A stretch of DNA of 64,000 bases, from assembly GCA_016839055.1 (NCBI GenBank), contig JAEKNX010000013.1, positions 62,001-126,000 on the forward strand, written 5' to 3'. Source of the stretch: Spirochaetales bacterium. Lineage in GTDB: Bacteria; Spirochaetota; Spirochaetia; UBA9216. This document shows positions 43,258 through 51,582 of this stretch, one piece after another. The notes under the pieces were generated by a model, which searched no databases, was not told where the DNA came from, and worked only from the letters and a program-made list of their open reading frames with translations. Within the stretch, counting starts at the first letter, position 1, and every line of letters starts with the position of its first letter. The translations under genes and the position numbers were made by a program.

Positions 43258-44685
43258 ATGTTACTTTCAAACCGCATACGACTGATTGTTCTATTGAGTA
43301 TCATTCTGGTAATCGCTTTTACGGCGGTAAGCCTGTTAAATGTCCATACAGCCAGAACCGCAATGATTGAAGAGGTCTCAAAAACTTCGCTACCACTCCT
43401 CCGTGAAAATATCTTTTCCGAAATCCAGGAAGATTTTCTGCCTGCGCTTAATATAGCATCTATGATGGCAAATGATTATTTCCTCGTTCGATGGACGGAA
43501 GACGGTGAAAAAAATGCGCAGGAGGTACAATCATATCTACAACGGATACAGCAGGAATACGATTTTTTCTCAACCTTCTTCATCTCCGACAGAACGAAAA
43601 AATATTACCATTTCTCCGGAATTAACAAGACAATATCAACCGAAGATGAGCATGATGTCTGGTATTTTAATTTCGTAGATTCGGGAAGGGAATATATCCT
43701 CGACGTCGACACCGATGAGGTCAGGAATAATCTTTTGACAATTTTCCTGAATTTCAGGCTTGAAGATCATCAGGGGAATCTCATTGGAGTTACCGGAATA
43801 GGAATTGAGATGGAGAGTTTCTCAAATTTCCTCCAGCAGAAACAGCAGAAATACGATAGAACCATCTTTCTCACAGACGCTGAAGGTCTGATTCAGGCAC
43901 ATTCGGATATCTCCAATATTGAAGCTGTCAATATCTATAACGAGCCCGGAATAAACGTAGTCGCGCAAAAAATTCTCACGGACAGACAGACTCCGCTGGA
44001 TTTTAATTACAACAATGCAGGGGAGAACATCCTCATCTCATCACGCTACATTCCTGAACTGGACTGGTTTCTCATTGTCGAACTTCGAAACGCTGAAGAA
44101 CTCGGCGAGAGCAGCAAAGTTCTCAAACGTTCGATAGAAATTGGCTTATTATCATCCGTCCTCATCATCATTATTGTTTCAATGATGATAACCTCATACA
44201 ACAAAAAGCTTGAATCACTTTCAACAACCGACCCTTTAACAAGCATTTATAATCGGAGAGAATTTGACAGACTGCTTCATAGGGCATCTTATAGAAATGG
44301 AAGACACGGCACGCCTTTTTCGGTGATTATAATTGATCTGGATAATTTTAAAAATATCAATGACAAACAAGGTCATCCAGCAGGCGACAAGGTCCTGGTA
44401 GAATTCTCGAGTTTTCTGTTTTCAATAAAAAGAACTGATGACGTCCTGGCCAGGTGGGGCGGGGATGAATTCATCCTTCTGCTTGAGTCTGATCTCAGAG
44501 AATCTGAAGCTTTTGCCGAAAGACTTCGGTTTGAGTATAGAAAACTTAATTACTCCATTACTCTGAGCATGGGAATAGCGCAGCTTCAGAGGGAAGAAAG
44601 CATGGAGTCCCTGATTAACCGATCAGACCAAGCCCTCTACAGGGCTAAAAAGAACGGCCGAGACCAGATAGCTACTGCAGGATAA
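43258..44685 (+). CDS. Membrane sensor diguanylate cyclase (Cache-GGDEF)
   Basis: Two membrane helices (about residues 8-28 and 285-305) enclose a periplasmic Cache-like sensor domain (FDYNNAGENILISSRYIP-like end). The GGDEF domain (about 320-475) has active site RWGGDEF and an I-site RTDD five residues before, so it should make c-di-GMP and be product-inhibited. A TATAAT at 43247-43252 ends five bases before the ATG and there is no ribosome binding site, again suggesting a leaderless mRNA. It starts 34 bases after the TetR gene. Confidence 0.9.
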   Translation: MLLSNRIRLIVLLSIILVIAFTAVSLLNVHTARTAMIEEVSKTSLPLLRENIFSEIQEDFLPALNIASMMANDYFLVRWTEDGEKNAQEVQSYLQRIQQEYDFFSTFFISDRTKKYYHFSGINKTISTEDEHDVWYFNFVDSGREYILDVDTDEVRNNLLTIFLNFRLEDHQGNLIGVTGIGIEMESFSNFLQQKQQKYDRTIFLTDAEGLIQAHSDISNIEAVNIYNEPGINVVAQKILTDRQTPLDFNYNNAGENILISSRYIPELDWFLIVELRNAEELGESSKVLKRSIEIGLLSSVLIIIIVSMMITSYNKKLESLSTTDPLTSIYNRREFDRLLHRASYRNGRHGTPFSVIIIDLDNFKNINDKQGHPAGDKVLVEFSSFLFSIKRTDDVLARWGGDEFILLLESDLRESEAFAERLRFEYRKLNYSITLSMGIAQLQREESMESLINRSDQALYRAKKNGRDQIATAG

Positions 44686-44884
44686 AAGAATACTGCTGCC
44701 AATAATCAATATCCTCGCGTTATCCTGCCGCTTTTCATGTAATACGCATTACGAAAGAAAAAGCCGGTTTTCGCCGGAACATCTTTCACTACCTTAAGAT
44801 CCATCGATAGTATAGAATGAGCAGTGCAAATGCACTTATTTTTATATTTTTTTTGTGTATTTGTCATTTTTATAAAATGTTTTC

Positions 44885-44913
44885 TTGACCATCACACACT
44901 ATCATCTTAAAAT
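44885..44913 (+). promoter_or_regulatory. Promoter of the Lrp/AsnC-type regulator
   Basis: TTGACC (44885-44890), 17 bases, TAAAAT (44908-44913). Seven bases later is the ATG (44920), so transcription would begin at the start codon. The remainder of the 234-base gap before it shows only a weak GC-rich hairpin near 44765. Confidence 0.7.
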
Positions 44914-44919
44914 ATTTCA

Positions 44920-45375
44920 ATGTCAAAGAAATATAAATTAGATAAAACCGATCTCGAAATTGTTCAGAATCTCTGGGACGGCCGAACTCCGTACAGCGAG
45001 ATAGCTGATAAAATAGGACTCACCACAAATACCGTTCGAAACAGGGTTAATAAACTTCTTGAACTGGGAGTTCTTCAGATCATCAGCCTGGTAGAGCCAA
45101 GCGCGATTGAAGGACACCACTCAGCCTTCATTGGTTTCAAAGTACTGCCAGACAAGGTGAAGTCATGTCTAACCCAAATATCGGAGCTAAAAGGAATTGT
45201 CGGCGCGGCGCGAGTAAGCGGCAGATTCGATGTCATCGCGGTGCTGCTGTACAACGATGAGTATTCATACGAGCGGTTTCTTGAAGAAGAACTGCAGAAG
45301 GTTGAAGGTGTAACAAGCACTGAAACTTTCTTTACGATAGGCGGAGCGAACTTCCAGCTTCGTTATGTGCTTTAA
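44920..45375 (+). CDS. Lrp/AsnC family transcriptional regulator
   Basis: The N-terminal helix-turn-helix (about residues 5-55: KTDLEIVQNLWDGRTPYSEI, TTNTVRNRVNKL) is followed by an AsnC_trans_reg/RAM ligand-binding domain (about 70-150: VSGRFDVIAVLLY). Such regulators sense amino acids or related compounds. It lies 140 bases upstream of the DUF917-HyuA-permease locus in the same direction, with an inverted repeat between, so it probably controls it. Confidence 0.9.
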   Translation: MSKKYKLDKTDLEIVQNLWDGRTPYSEIADKIGLTTNTVRNRVNKLLELGVLQIISLVEPSAIEGHHSAFIGFKVLPDKVKSCLTQISELKGIVGAARVSGRFDVIAVLLYNDEYSYERFLEEELQKVEGVTSTETFFTIGGANFQLRYVL

Positions 45376-45464
45376 GAAGAAAACGAAATTAGTTATTTCA
45401 GCTTCTTCTTCAGGAGCAATTTTACTGCTTTACTGCAAAATTACTCTATTAAAACTAAGGAAAC

Positions 45465-45493
45465 AAAGTCAAATTTTTCTCATTTTTGACTTT
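45465..45493. promoter_or_regulatory. Inverted repeat upstream of the DUF917 gene, possible Lrp-type operator
   Basis: AAAGTCAAA (45465-45473) is mirrored by TTTGACTTT (45485-45493) across an 11-base AT-rich loop, 22 bases before the DUF917 start. It may bind the upstream Lrp/AsnC regulator. Confidence 0.5.
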
Positions 45494-45515
45494 CATTTAT
45501 AAACAAGGAACAAGA

Positions 45516-46604
45516 ATGATTTACTTAACAGAAGAAGATTTGGATTATATCGCAGTAGGCGCTGCAATCCTCGGAGCCGGTGGCGGAGGCGATCCTTATG
45601 TCGGAAAACTGATGGCAAAGCAGGCCATCAAGAAACACGGAAAGGTCAGGCTTATCACTGCCGACGAAGTACCTGATGATGAAATTGTTATTCCATCGGC
45701 CATGATGGGCGCCCCGTCGGTAATGCTTGAAAAGCTGCCGAACGGAAATGAGCCGGAGAATGCCTTCCGTTCCCTTGAGAAATATCTCGGGAAAAAAGCA
45801 TATGCCGTTATTCCAATTGAGGCAGGCGGACTTAACTCGACTATTCCGATTTATACTGCCGCCTGCCTCGGGCTGCCTCTGGTTGACGCCGACGGTATGG
45901 GCAGGGCATTTCCCGAACTTCCGATGACAACATTCAGTGTCGGCGGTATATCAGCCACTCCTATGGTTGTCTGTGATGAAAAGGGAAACAAGATGGTCAT
46001 TGAGACTGTTACGAATGCCTGGGCTGAGACCCTGGCACGTACGGCTACCATAGCTATGGGCCTGTCTTCGATGATAGCAATCTACTGCATGAACGGCAGC
46101 CAGCTTAAAAAGTTTTCGGTTAAAGGAACAATTTCCTTTGCAAAGGCAATCGGAAAGCGGCTGATTGAAGCAAACAAGGAAAAAACCGATCCGATTGAGG
46201 GCCTGCTGGAAGTAACTAAGGGATTCAACCTCTTCGAGGGGAAGATTACCGATGTCCAGCGTGATCTAACAACCGGCTTTGTGCGCGGAAAGGTCTTAAT
46301 GGAAGGAATTGAGAGCTGCAAAGGCTCGAATTTCCAGCTTGATTTTCAGAATGAAAATCTTGCTGGAACCATAGACGGTATTCCTGTAGCCCTGACTCCT
46401 GATCTAATCACGGTTCTTGACAAGGAAAAAGGATTTCCGATTACAACTGAAAATTTGAAATACGGACAGCGCGTGGTCGTACTCGGCATCCCCTGCGATT
46501 CGTTCTGGCGCACAGAGGCCGGACTTGCCCAGGTAGGCCCAAGATACTTCAAATATGATTATGATTATACACCAATTGAAAAACTTGCAGCCGGGAGAAA
46601 ATAG
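45516..46604 (+). CDS. DUF917 family protein (S-methyl-thiohydantoin desulfurase-like)
   Basis: The protein starts with the family block AAILGAGGGGDPYVGKL (about residues 14-30) and has the Gly-rich PIEAGGLNSTIPI and VDADGMGRAFPELPM regions. DUF917 proteins are nearly always encoded beside HyuA-type hydantoinases; one branch removes sulfur from an S-methyl thiohydantoin in ergothioneine breakdown. The true substrate here is unknown. I start at the ATG at 45516, with AAGGA upstream. The stop codon is directly followed by the hyuA start. Confidence 0.88.
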   Translation: MIYLTEEDLDYIAVGAAILGAGGGGDPYVGKLMAKQAIKKHGKVRLITADEVPDDEIVIPSAMMGAPSVMLEKLPNGNEPENAFRSLEKYLGKKAYAVIPIEAGGLNSTIPIYTAACLGLPLVDADGMGRAFPELPMTTFSVGGISATPMVVCDEKGNKMVIETVTNAWAETLARTATIAMGLSSMIAIYCMNGSQLKKFSVKGTISFAKAIGKRLIEANKEKTDPIEGLLEVTKGFNLFEGKITDVQRDLTTGFVRGKVLMEGIESCKGSNFQLDFQNENLAGTIDGIPVALTPDLITVLDKEKGFPITTENLKYGQRVVVLGIPCDSFWRTEAGLAQVGPRYFKYDYDYTPIEKLAAGRK

Positions 46605-48161
46605 ATGAAATACAGACTAGGAATTGATGTAGGCGGAACAAACACAGACGCGGTCATCCTTGATGAGAACAATAAGGTTGTAGCCAAATGTAAAGAAGCA
46701 ACAACAAGCGATATTTCAACTGGTATAACAAAGGCCGTTAAGCATGTACTCAAAGAATCGGGGATAAACCCCTCCGACATAGCCGACGCTATGCTCGGAA
46801 CAACCCACGCTACAAACGCCATTGTCGAGCGTAAGGGGCTGTCTAAGGTCGGTGTAATCCGTATTTCCGGCCCCTCAGGATATGCAATTCCTCCTTTCAT
46901 TGAATGGCCCGAGGATATTCTAAAAGTTATCAACCATTTCTACGTAATCGTAAAGGGCGGATATGAATATAACGGGGAATTACTCTCGGATATTGATGAG
47001 GATGAAATAAGGGACGCACTAAAACAGATAAAAGACAAGGGTGCCGAGGCGCTTGCAATCTCCGGCGTATTCTCTCTCGTAAATGACGAGCAGGAAAAGG
47101 CAGTAGCCGAGCTTGCCCATGAGGTGCTCGGAGAGGACTTCCCTGTAACAATGTCGAATGAAATCGGCAGTATTGGAATAATTGAGCGTGAAAATGCGGC
47201 CATTCTGAACGCCGCAATCAGGAAACTTGCCGACAGTGCCTATAGTTCTTTTCAGGATGTCCTTCGGTCACATAACATCGAGGCCGACCTTTTTATTACC
47301 CAGAATGACGGAACCCTTATGTCCATCGAATACGCCAAGCAGTATCCGGTTCTCACTATAGCCTCCGGCCCTACTAACTCACTACGCGGTGCGGCCTTCC
47401 TTACCGGAATGAAAGAGGCGATAGTAGCTGATGTCGGCGGAACTACAACTGATGTCGGAGTTCTCAGTAAGGGCTTTCCGCGTGAGTCATCCTCCGCGGT
47501 TGAAATCGGCGGCGTCCGGACAAACTTCCGCATGCCCGACCTCATAACCCTGGGACTAGGCGGCGGCTCTGAAGTCAAATCCGAAAACGGAAAAATCACC
47601 GTCGGCCCACAGTCGGTAGGTTATAGAATTCATACTGAAGCAAAAATCTTCGGCGGAAACAGTCTTACAGCCACCGACATTGCGGTTGCCGCAGGAATGT
47701 TTGTGCTCGGCGACAAGACAAAGGTCAGCAATCTATCCCCCGAAACCGTCGCGGACACTATAGGCGTAATAAAGGCGATGATTGAAGAGGTCATCGATAA
47801 AATGAAAACAATGGCAACAGACCTTCCGGTCATTGTTGTCGGAGGCGGAAGCATCTTAATCCCCGATTCACTCGTTGGCGCTAGCCAGGTTATCAAACCC
47901 GAGCACTTCGAGGTGGCAAACGCTATAGGCGCCGCAATTTCACAGGTTTCAGGCAGCATTGACGGTGTTTACGATATTGTAACCAAGGGCCGCGAGGCTG
48001 TAATAGAGGAAGTGAAAGCAGCCGCAATGGCCGAGGCCGTCAAAGCAGGAGCTGACGAGTCAACCCTCGAAATAGTAGAACTTGAAGAGATCCCCCTCGC
48101 CTATCTGCCTTCAAACGCTGTACGGTTCAGAGTAAAGGCAGTCGGTGAACTGAAACGCTAA
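46605..48161 (+). CDS. HyuA-type hydantoinase/oxoprolinase family protein
   Basis: The actin-like ATPase fold is evident: RLGIDVGGTNTDAVIL (residues 3-18, phosphate 1), GTTHATNAIVERK, VADVGGTTTDVGVL (phosphate 2) and VVGGGSILIPD near the C-terminus. Members hydrolyse cyclic amides such as hydantoins or 5-oxoproline with ATP. At 518 aa it is the short type that pairs with DUF917. It starts immediately after the DUF917 stop, so the two are translated together and probably form a complex. Confidence 0.9.
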   Translation: MKYRLGIDVGGTNTDAVILDENNKVVAKCKEATTSDISTGITKAVKHVLKESGINPSDIADAMLGTTHATNAIVERKGLSKVGVIRISGPSGYAIPPFIEWPEDILKVINHFYVIVKGGYEYNGELLSDIDEDEIRDALKQIKDKGAEALAISGVFSLVNDEQEKAVAELAHEVLGEDFPVTMSNEIGSIGIIERENAAILNAAIRKLADSAYSSFQDVLRSHNIEADLFITQNDGTLMSIEYAKQYPVLTIASGPTNSLRGAAFLTGMKEAIVADVGGTTTDVGVLSKGFPRESSSAVEIGGVRTNFRMPDLITLGLGGGSEVKSENGKITVGPQSVGYRIHTEAKIFGGNSLTATDIAVAAGMFVLGDKTKVSNLSPETVADTIGVIKAMIEEVIDKMKTMATDLPVIVVGGGSILIPDSLVGASQVIKPEHFEVANAIGAAISQVSGSIDGVYDIVTKGREAVIEEVKAAAMAEAVKAGADESTLEIVELEEIPLAYLPSNAVRFRVKAVGELKR

Positions 48162-48171
48162 GGAGGAAAAT

Positions 48172-48385
48172 ATGGAACTAAAAGAAGCTGTATTCAACCG
48201 CAGAAGCGTGAGGAACACTTACCGCTAACGGCTACGAGGATGAGGATTTTCTTAAATCACTTCAGCAGGAAATTGATGAAAGGAAATTCCTGGTAATGAC
48301 TGATCTGGAAGAGTTCAGAGCATTGGCTGATGAAGCTGTTCATGACATGACGCTTCATCTGATTGAAAAAAGTAATTCTGAATAA
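48172..48385 (+). pseudogene. Chimeric remnant: nitroreductase N-terminus joined to an unrelated C-terminal fragment
   Basis: After a strong ribosome binding site (AGGAGG) an ATG opens MELKEAVFNRRSVRNTYR and stops at 48226-48228. MELKEAVFNRRSVR is the typical start of a nitroreductase. In another frame from about 48210 to 48385 an open stretch reads NGYEDEDFLKSLQQEIDERK, LVMTDLEEFRALADEAVHD and ends LIEKSNSE, which I do not recognise. A deletion seems to have joined the beginning of one gene to the end of another. Confidence 0.65.
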
Positions 48386-48422
48386 TTTCTAATTTGACAA
48401 ATAGAAGGATGGGGTAGATTTT

Positions 48423-49754
48423 ATGAAAAAAAATAAACAATCGTTATTAGAAGACTACGGATCAAAACCGGTACCCGAAGGAAAAGGAAAAAACTGGTTC
48501 CAGATTGGAATTATTTACTGGGGTTCAGCAATATGCCTTCCCGCATTTCTTATTGCGGGCATAATTGCCGGACCGGCAAAACTCAGTACTGCTATCGGAG
48601 CCTTCATTGTCGGAGCTGTTGTTCTCGGCGCTATAGCTATTCTAATCGGTGTTCTCGGCGCGCAGACCAGACTCTCGACAGGAATGTCAGCAAGATTTAC
48701 TTTCGGCAAGTACGGCGCAAATGTACTCCAGATACTGCTTTTTCTCGGTCTTTGGGGCTGGTTCGGCGTACAACTAGGGTTCATGGTTGCAGGTCTTGGC
48801 GACGGCGGACTCTCCTTCGCGCTCGGCGGTGCTGTTCCGGTATGGCTTCTGAAAGTTCTCGGCGGTATCTTAATGACTCTTACCGCGATGTTCGGTTTCA
48901 AGTCAATTGAAAAACTCAGTATGGTAGCTATTCCGCTTCTTCTGGTTATCATAATTGCAACAATCGCGACTCTTTACAGCGGAGAACAGAGTCTTGCAGT
49001 TGTTGCAGCTCAGAGCACAGATGCTGCTATGCCGATTGGTATTGCCATCTCGATAGTTATAGGCACCTACATTGTAGGAGCGCTGATAGCGCCGGATATT
49101 ACCCGCTATGCGAAAAGTAAATCGGCAGGCGGATTCGGAATGGTTTTCGGGATGCTCATTGGTTTTCCTGTAGTGCTTATTCTCGGCGCAATCATGGTTA
49201 AGGGCGCAGGCGGAGAAATGGACTTCTCCAAAGTAATGCTGATGAATAACAGCGGCTTCTGGGCATTTCTTGCCGTAGTAGCAATCATTCTCGCGGCATG
49301 GACGACAAACGACAACAACCTTTATTCAGGAGCACTGTCGATTAATGCGATGTTTCCGAAGCTGAATAAATGGGTCATAACGGTTGCCTCAGGCGCAATC
49401 GGAACCATCCTTGCGCTGCTCGGCATAAATACCGCAGCAGGATTCCAGACCTTTCTTGGAATAGTCGCAATTCTTATTCCGCCGGCCGCGTCAATCATGA
49501 TACTCGATTATTACCTTTTCAAAGGCAAGGTAAACTGCTATTTTGATTCTGATAAAATCGAAGAATCGGCAAACTTCAGAGCCCTGCCCTTTGTTGCATG
49601 GATTGCAGGTTCCGCCTTCGGATTCATTGTTCAGTACACAGCAGTAAAGCTTACCGGTATTACCGCGCTTGATACAATCATCATAGCCGGCGTCGTTTTC
49701 ACTGCAATCATGCTGATTGCCAGGAAGACATCAAAAGAAAAAACTACAGCCTAA
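48423..49754 (+). CDS. NCS1 family permease (cytosine/purine/hydantoin transporter, CodB-like)
   Basis: About twelve membrane helices with the family start GKNWFQIGIIYWGSAICLPA (about residues 22-41) and later features AAWTTNDNNLYSGALSINAM (about 291-310), the conserved helix-8 region of CodB-like carriers. NCS1 proteins import nucleobases or hydantoins with H+ or Na+. Its place after DUF917-HyuA suggests uptake of the substrate of that pathway. A good bidirectional terminator follows. Confidence 0.88.
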   Translation: MKKNKQSLLEDYGSKPVPEGKGKNWFQIGIIYWGSAICLPAFLIAGIIAGPAKLSTAIGAFIVGAVVLGAIAILIGVLGAQTRLSTGMSARFTFGKYGANVLQILLFLGLWGWFGVQLGFMVAGLGDGGLSFALGGAVPVWLLKVLGGILMTLTAMFGFKSIEKLSMVAIPLLLVIIIATIATLYSGEQSLAVVAAQSTDAAMPIGIAISIVIGTYIVGALIAPDITRYAKSKSAGGFGMVFGMLIGFPVVLILGAIMVKGAGGEMDFSKVMLMNNSGFWAFLAVVAIILAAWTTNDNNLYSGALSINAMFPKLNKWVITVASGAIGTILALLGINTAAGFQTFLGIVAILIPPAASIMILDYYLFKGKVNCYFDSDKIEESANFRALPFVAWIAGSAFGFIVQYTAVKLTGITALDTIIIAGVVFTAIMLIARKTSKEKTTA

Positions 49755-49777
49755 GATTTGCTTTAATGAAAAAAGGG

Positions 49778-49811
49778 GCTGACTGAGAAGTAATCTCGGT
49801 CAGCTTTTTTT
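49778..49811. terminator. Bidirectional terminator between the NCS1 permease and the amino-sugar operon
   Basis: An 11-bp stem (49778-49788 with 49794-49804, one T-G pair) is followed by seven T on the plus strand and preceded by an A-rich tract that serves the minus strand. Confidence 0.88.
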
Positions 49812-50533
49812 CACAGCCTGCTTCCTGCAGCCCCGTCAAGAAACAAAGTAATATCCGGATGCATCTGAAGAATTGATGAGGGACAATCAAGTGTAACCGG
49901 CCCATGGATGGTATTATATAAAGCATCAGCCTTCTCATTTCCAACTGCAATAAGAATAATCTTGCGGGCATTCATGATGCTCTTAACCCCCAATGTAACA
50001 GCCTTCGTAGGTACTTCATCAAGCGAGGTAAAAAAACGGGAATTATCTTCCCGCGTATGAGTGCTAAGCTCGGCAATGTGGGTTGTCAGCTCAAAGGGGG
50101 TTCCGGGTTCATTGAAACCAATGTGCCCGTTCCGGCCAATACCGAGAATCTGAATGTCTATTCCTCCTGCCTCTTCGAGTTTCTTGTCATAAATCCGGCA
50201 GTTTTCCTCAAGCTCGCCGAGCCCTGAGGGAATGTTTATGTTTTCAATTTTAACATCGAGAGCTCTAAAGAGATTATCCATCATAAATTTGAAATAGGAG
50301 TTAGGATCATCGCGGCTGAGCCCAGCATATTCATCGAGATTGAAGGTGACTATATCCTCATAACTGAAATCACCTTCCGAGAAACCGTCGGTCATGAATT
50401 TGTACAAACCCAGAGGCGTAGAACCGGTAGGAAGCCCGAGTACGGCAGAGCTGTTCCGCTTGAGCTCTTCAAGAAGCAGCTTATATGCCTTCTGTGAGGC
50501 ATCATCATAGTTATCACAAAGTATTATGTTCAT
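49811..50533 (-). CDS. nagB: Glucosamine-6-phosphate deaminase
   Basis: NagB converts glucosamine-6-phosphate to fructose-6-phosphate and ammonia. Active-site blocks are present: GLPTGSTPLGLY (phosphate binding, residues 34-45), TFNLDEYAG (catalytic Asp) and GIGRNGHIGFNEPGT (His and Glu for ring opening). At 240 aa it matches the short, Bacillus-type enzyme. It is the last gene of the eleven-gene operon and feeds its product into glycolysis. Confidence 0.95.
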   Translation of the reverse strand: MNIILCDNYDDASQKAYKLLLEELKRNSSAVLGLPTGSTPLGLYKFMTDGFSEGDFSYEDIVTFNLDEYAGLSRDDPNSYFKFMMDNLFRALDVKIENINIPSGLGELEENCRIYDKKLEEAGGIDIQILGIGRNGHIGFNEPGTPFELTTHIAELSTHTREDNSRFFTSLDEVPTKAVTLGVKSIMNARKIILIAVGNEKADALYNTIHGPVTLDCPSSILQMHPDITLFLDGAAGSRL

Positions 50534-50550
50534 GTTGTGTAAAACTTCCT

Positions 50551-51570
50551 TTATATCTTTATAGCCCTTGCCGCCCGGCAGAAGGCTGTAAAATTTTCAA
50601 TGCTTGTCTCTCCCGGTATTTCACATCCGGCCGAAATAATAAGCCGCCCTTCCGCGTCAATGTAATCACTCCGTATCCTATTATATATTGTTTCAGGGCT
50701 GTTCATAAAGAGCACGTCTTCAACGGGATCACAAAAACCGGAAAAAACCTGATGTTCCGACATCGATGATCGGAAGTCCGAGACACTTCCGACAAGATGA
50801 TCCACATCAATAATATCAAATCCGGCAGCCATCATCATTTTCTGTATCTTTGAAGTGTCACCGCAGATATGAATCTTCGCAAGAGCTCCTTCAGCATGAA
50901 TGAGATCAACAAGCTCTTTCTCAAACGGAAAAATGAACCGCTGGTAGAGCTCAGGTCCTATCTGGCTAGCCGCCGCGTCACCGATGCCTATACAGTCGGC
51001 CCCCGAACGGATCTGCTGCTTTATGAACTGCTTTGCGTTTTCGGTTACTAATCTGAAGACCCCGTCCAACTCATCTTCGTGATCAAAAAAATCCATACAT
51101 GCGTCCGACAGGCCCCTGAGCAGCGAATAAGCCGCCATAGGGCCCTCAGCCCAGCCGACAATGAAATATTTACCGCCGACCCTTTTCCTGAATGTCTCAA
51201 CCTCTTTAATTCGCTCAAGCATCCGTCTGCTTTGAGAAATGTCCGGAAGCCTCAGCTTATCTACATCGCCGAAATCCTTCAGCAAGACCCCGTCAGCAGG
51301 TTGAGGCAGCCTGTTTTCAGGGTAGGTGACCTTCATTCCGAAAGCCTCCCCCTCAGCGTATGGGTCGGACATAACAGTTACCCAATCGAGCATAAAATCA
51401 TCGGCGCATTTGATCATGGCAGTGCATTTATCTTCATGGTTCAGACAGAAATCCCGGTAAGATGTGCCTGCGTACGCAGAAGCAAACCTCATTATTATCG
51501 GATGAAGAGGAAGATAATCAATTTTACTGCCGTTAATAAAATTCAGAGTACGTTCAAGTCCCGTCATCAT
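50551..51570 (-). CDS. Uroporphyrinogen decarboxylase (URO-D) family protein in a sugar operon
   Basis: The TIM-barrel of the URO-D superfamily is shown by LERTLNFINGSKIDYLPLHP (start), FIVGWAEGPMAAYSLLRG (about residue 137) and IHICGDTSKIQKMM (about 232). The superfamily includes HemE but also corrinoid-dependent methyltransferases. The key HemE motifs are not seen and no heme gene is near, so a HemE role is unlikely. The function inside an amino-sugar operon is unknown. It starts 12 bases after the dehydrogenase gene. Confidence 0.8.
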   Translation of the reverse strand: MMTGLERTLNFINGSKIDYLPLHPIIMRFASAYAGTSYRDFCLNHEDKCTAMIKCADDFMLDWVTVMSDPYAEGEAFGMKVTYPENRLPQPADGVLLKDFGDVDKLRLPDISQSRRMLERIKEVETFRKRVGGKYFIVGWAEGPMAAYSLLRGLSDACMDFFDHEDELDGVFRLVTENAKQFIKQQIRSGADCIGIGDAAASQIGPELYQRFIFPFEKELVDLIHAEGALAKIHICGDTSKIQKMMMAAGFDIIDVDHLVGSVSDFRSSMSEHQVFSGFCDPVEDVLFMNSPETIYNRIRSDYIDAEGRLIISAGCEIPGETSIENFTAFCRAARAIKI

Positions 51571-51582
51571 CCGCCGTTCCCC

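Noticed and set aside
44740-44800. Possible terminator near the end of the Cache-GGDEF gene
   Set aside because: The CCGG-based hairpin at about 44763-44778 is short and its T run would serve the minus strand, where no gene ends.
46930-47217. Long open frames on the strand opposite hyuA
   Set aside because: They have no ribosome binding site, overlap a clearly conserved gene and show biased composition typical of antisense shadows.
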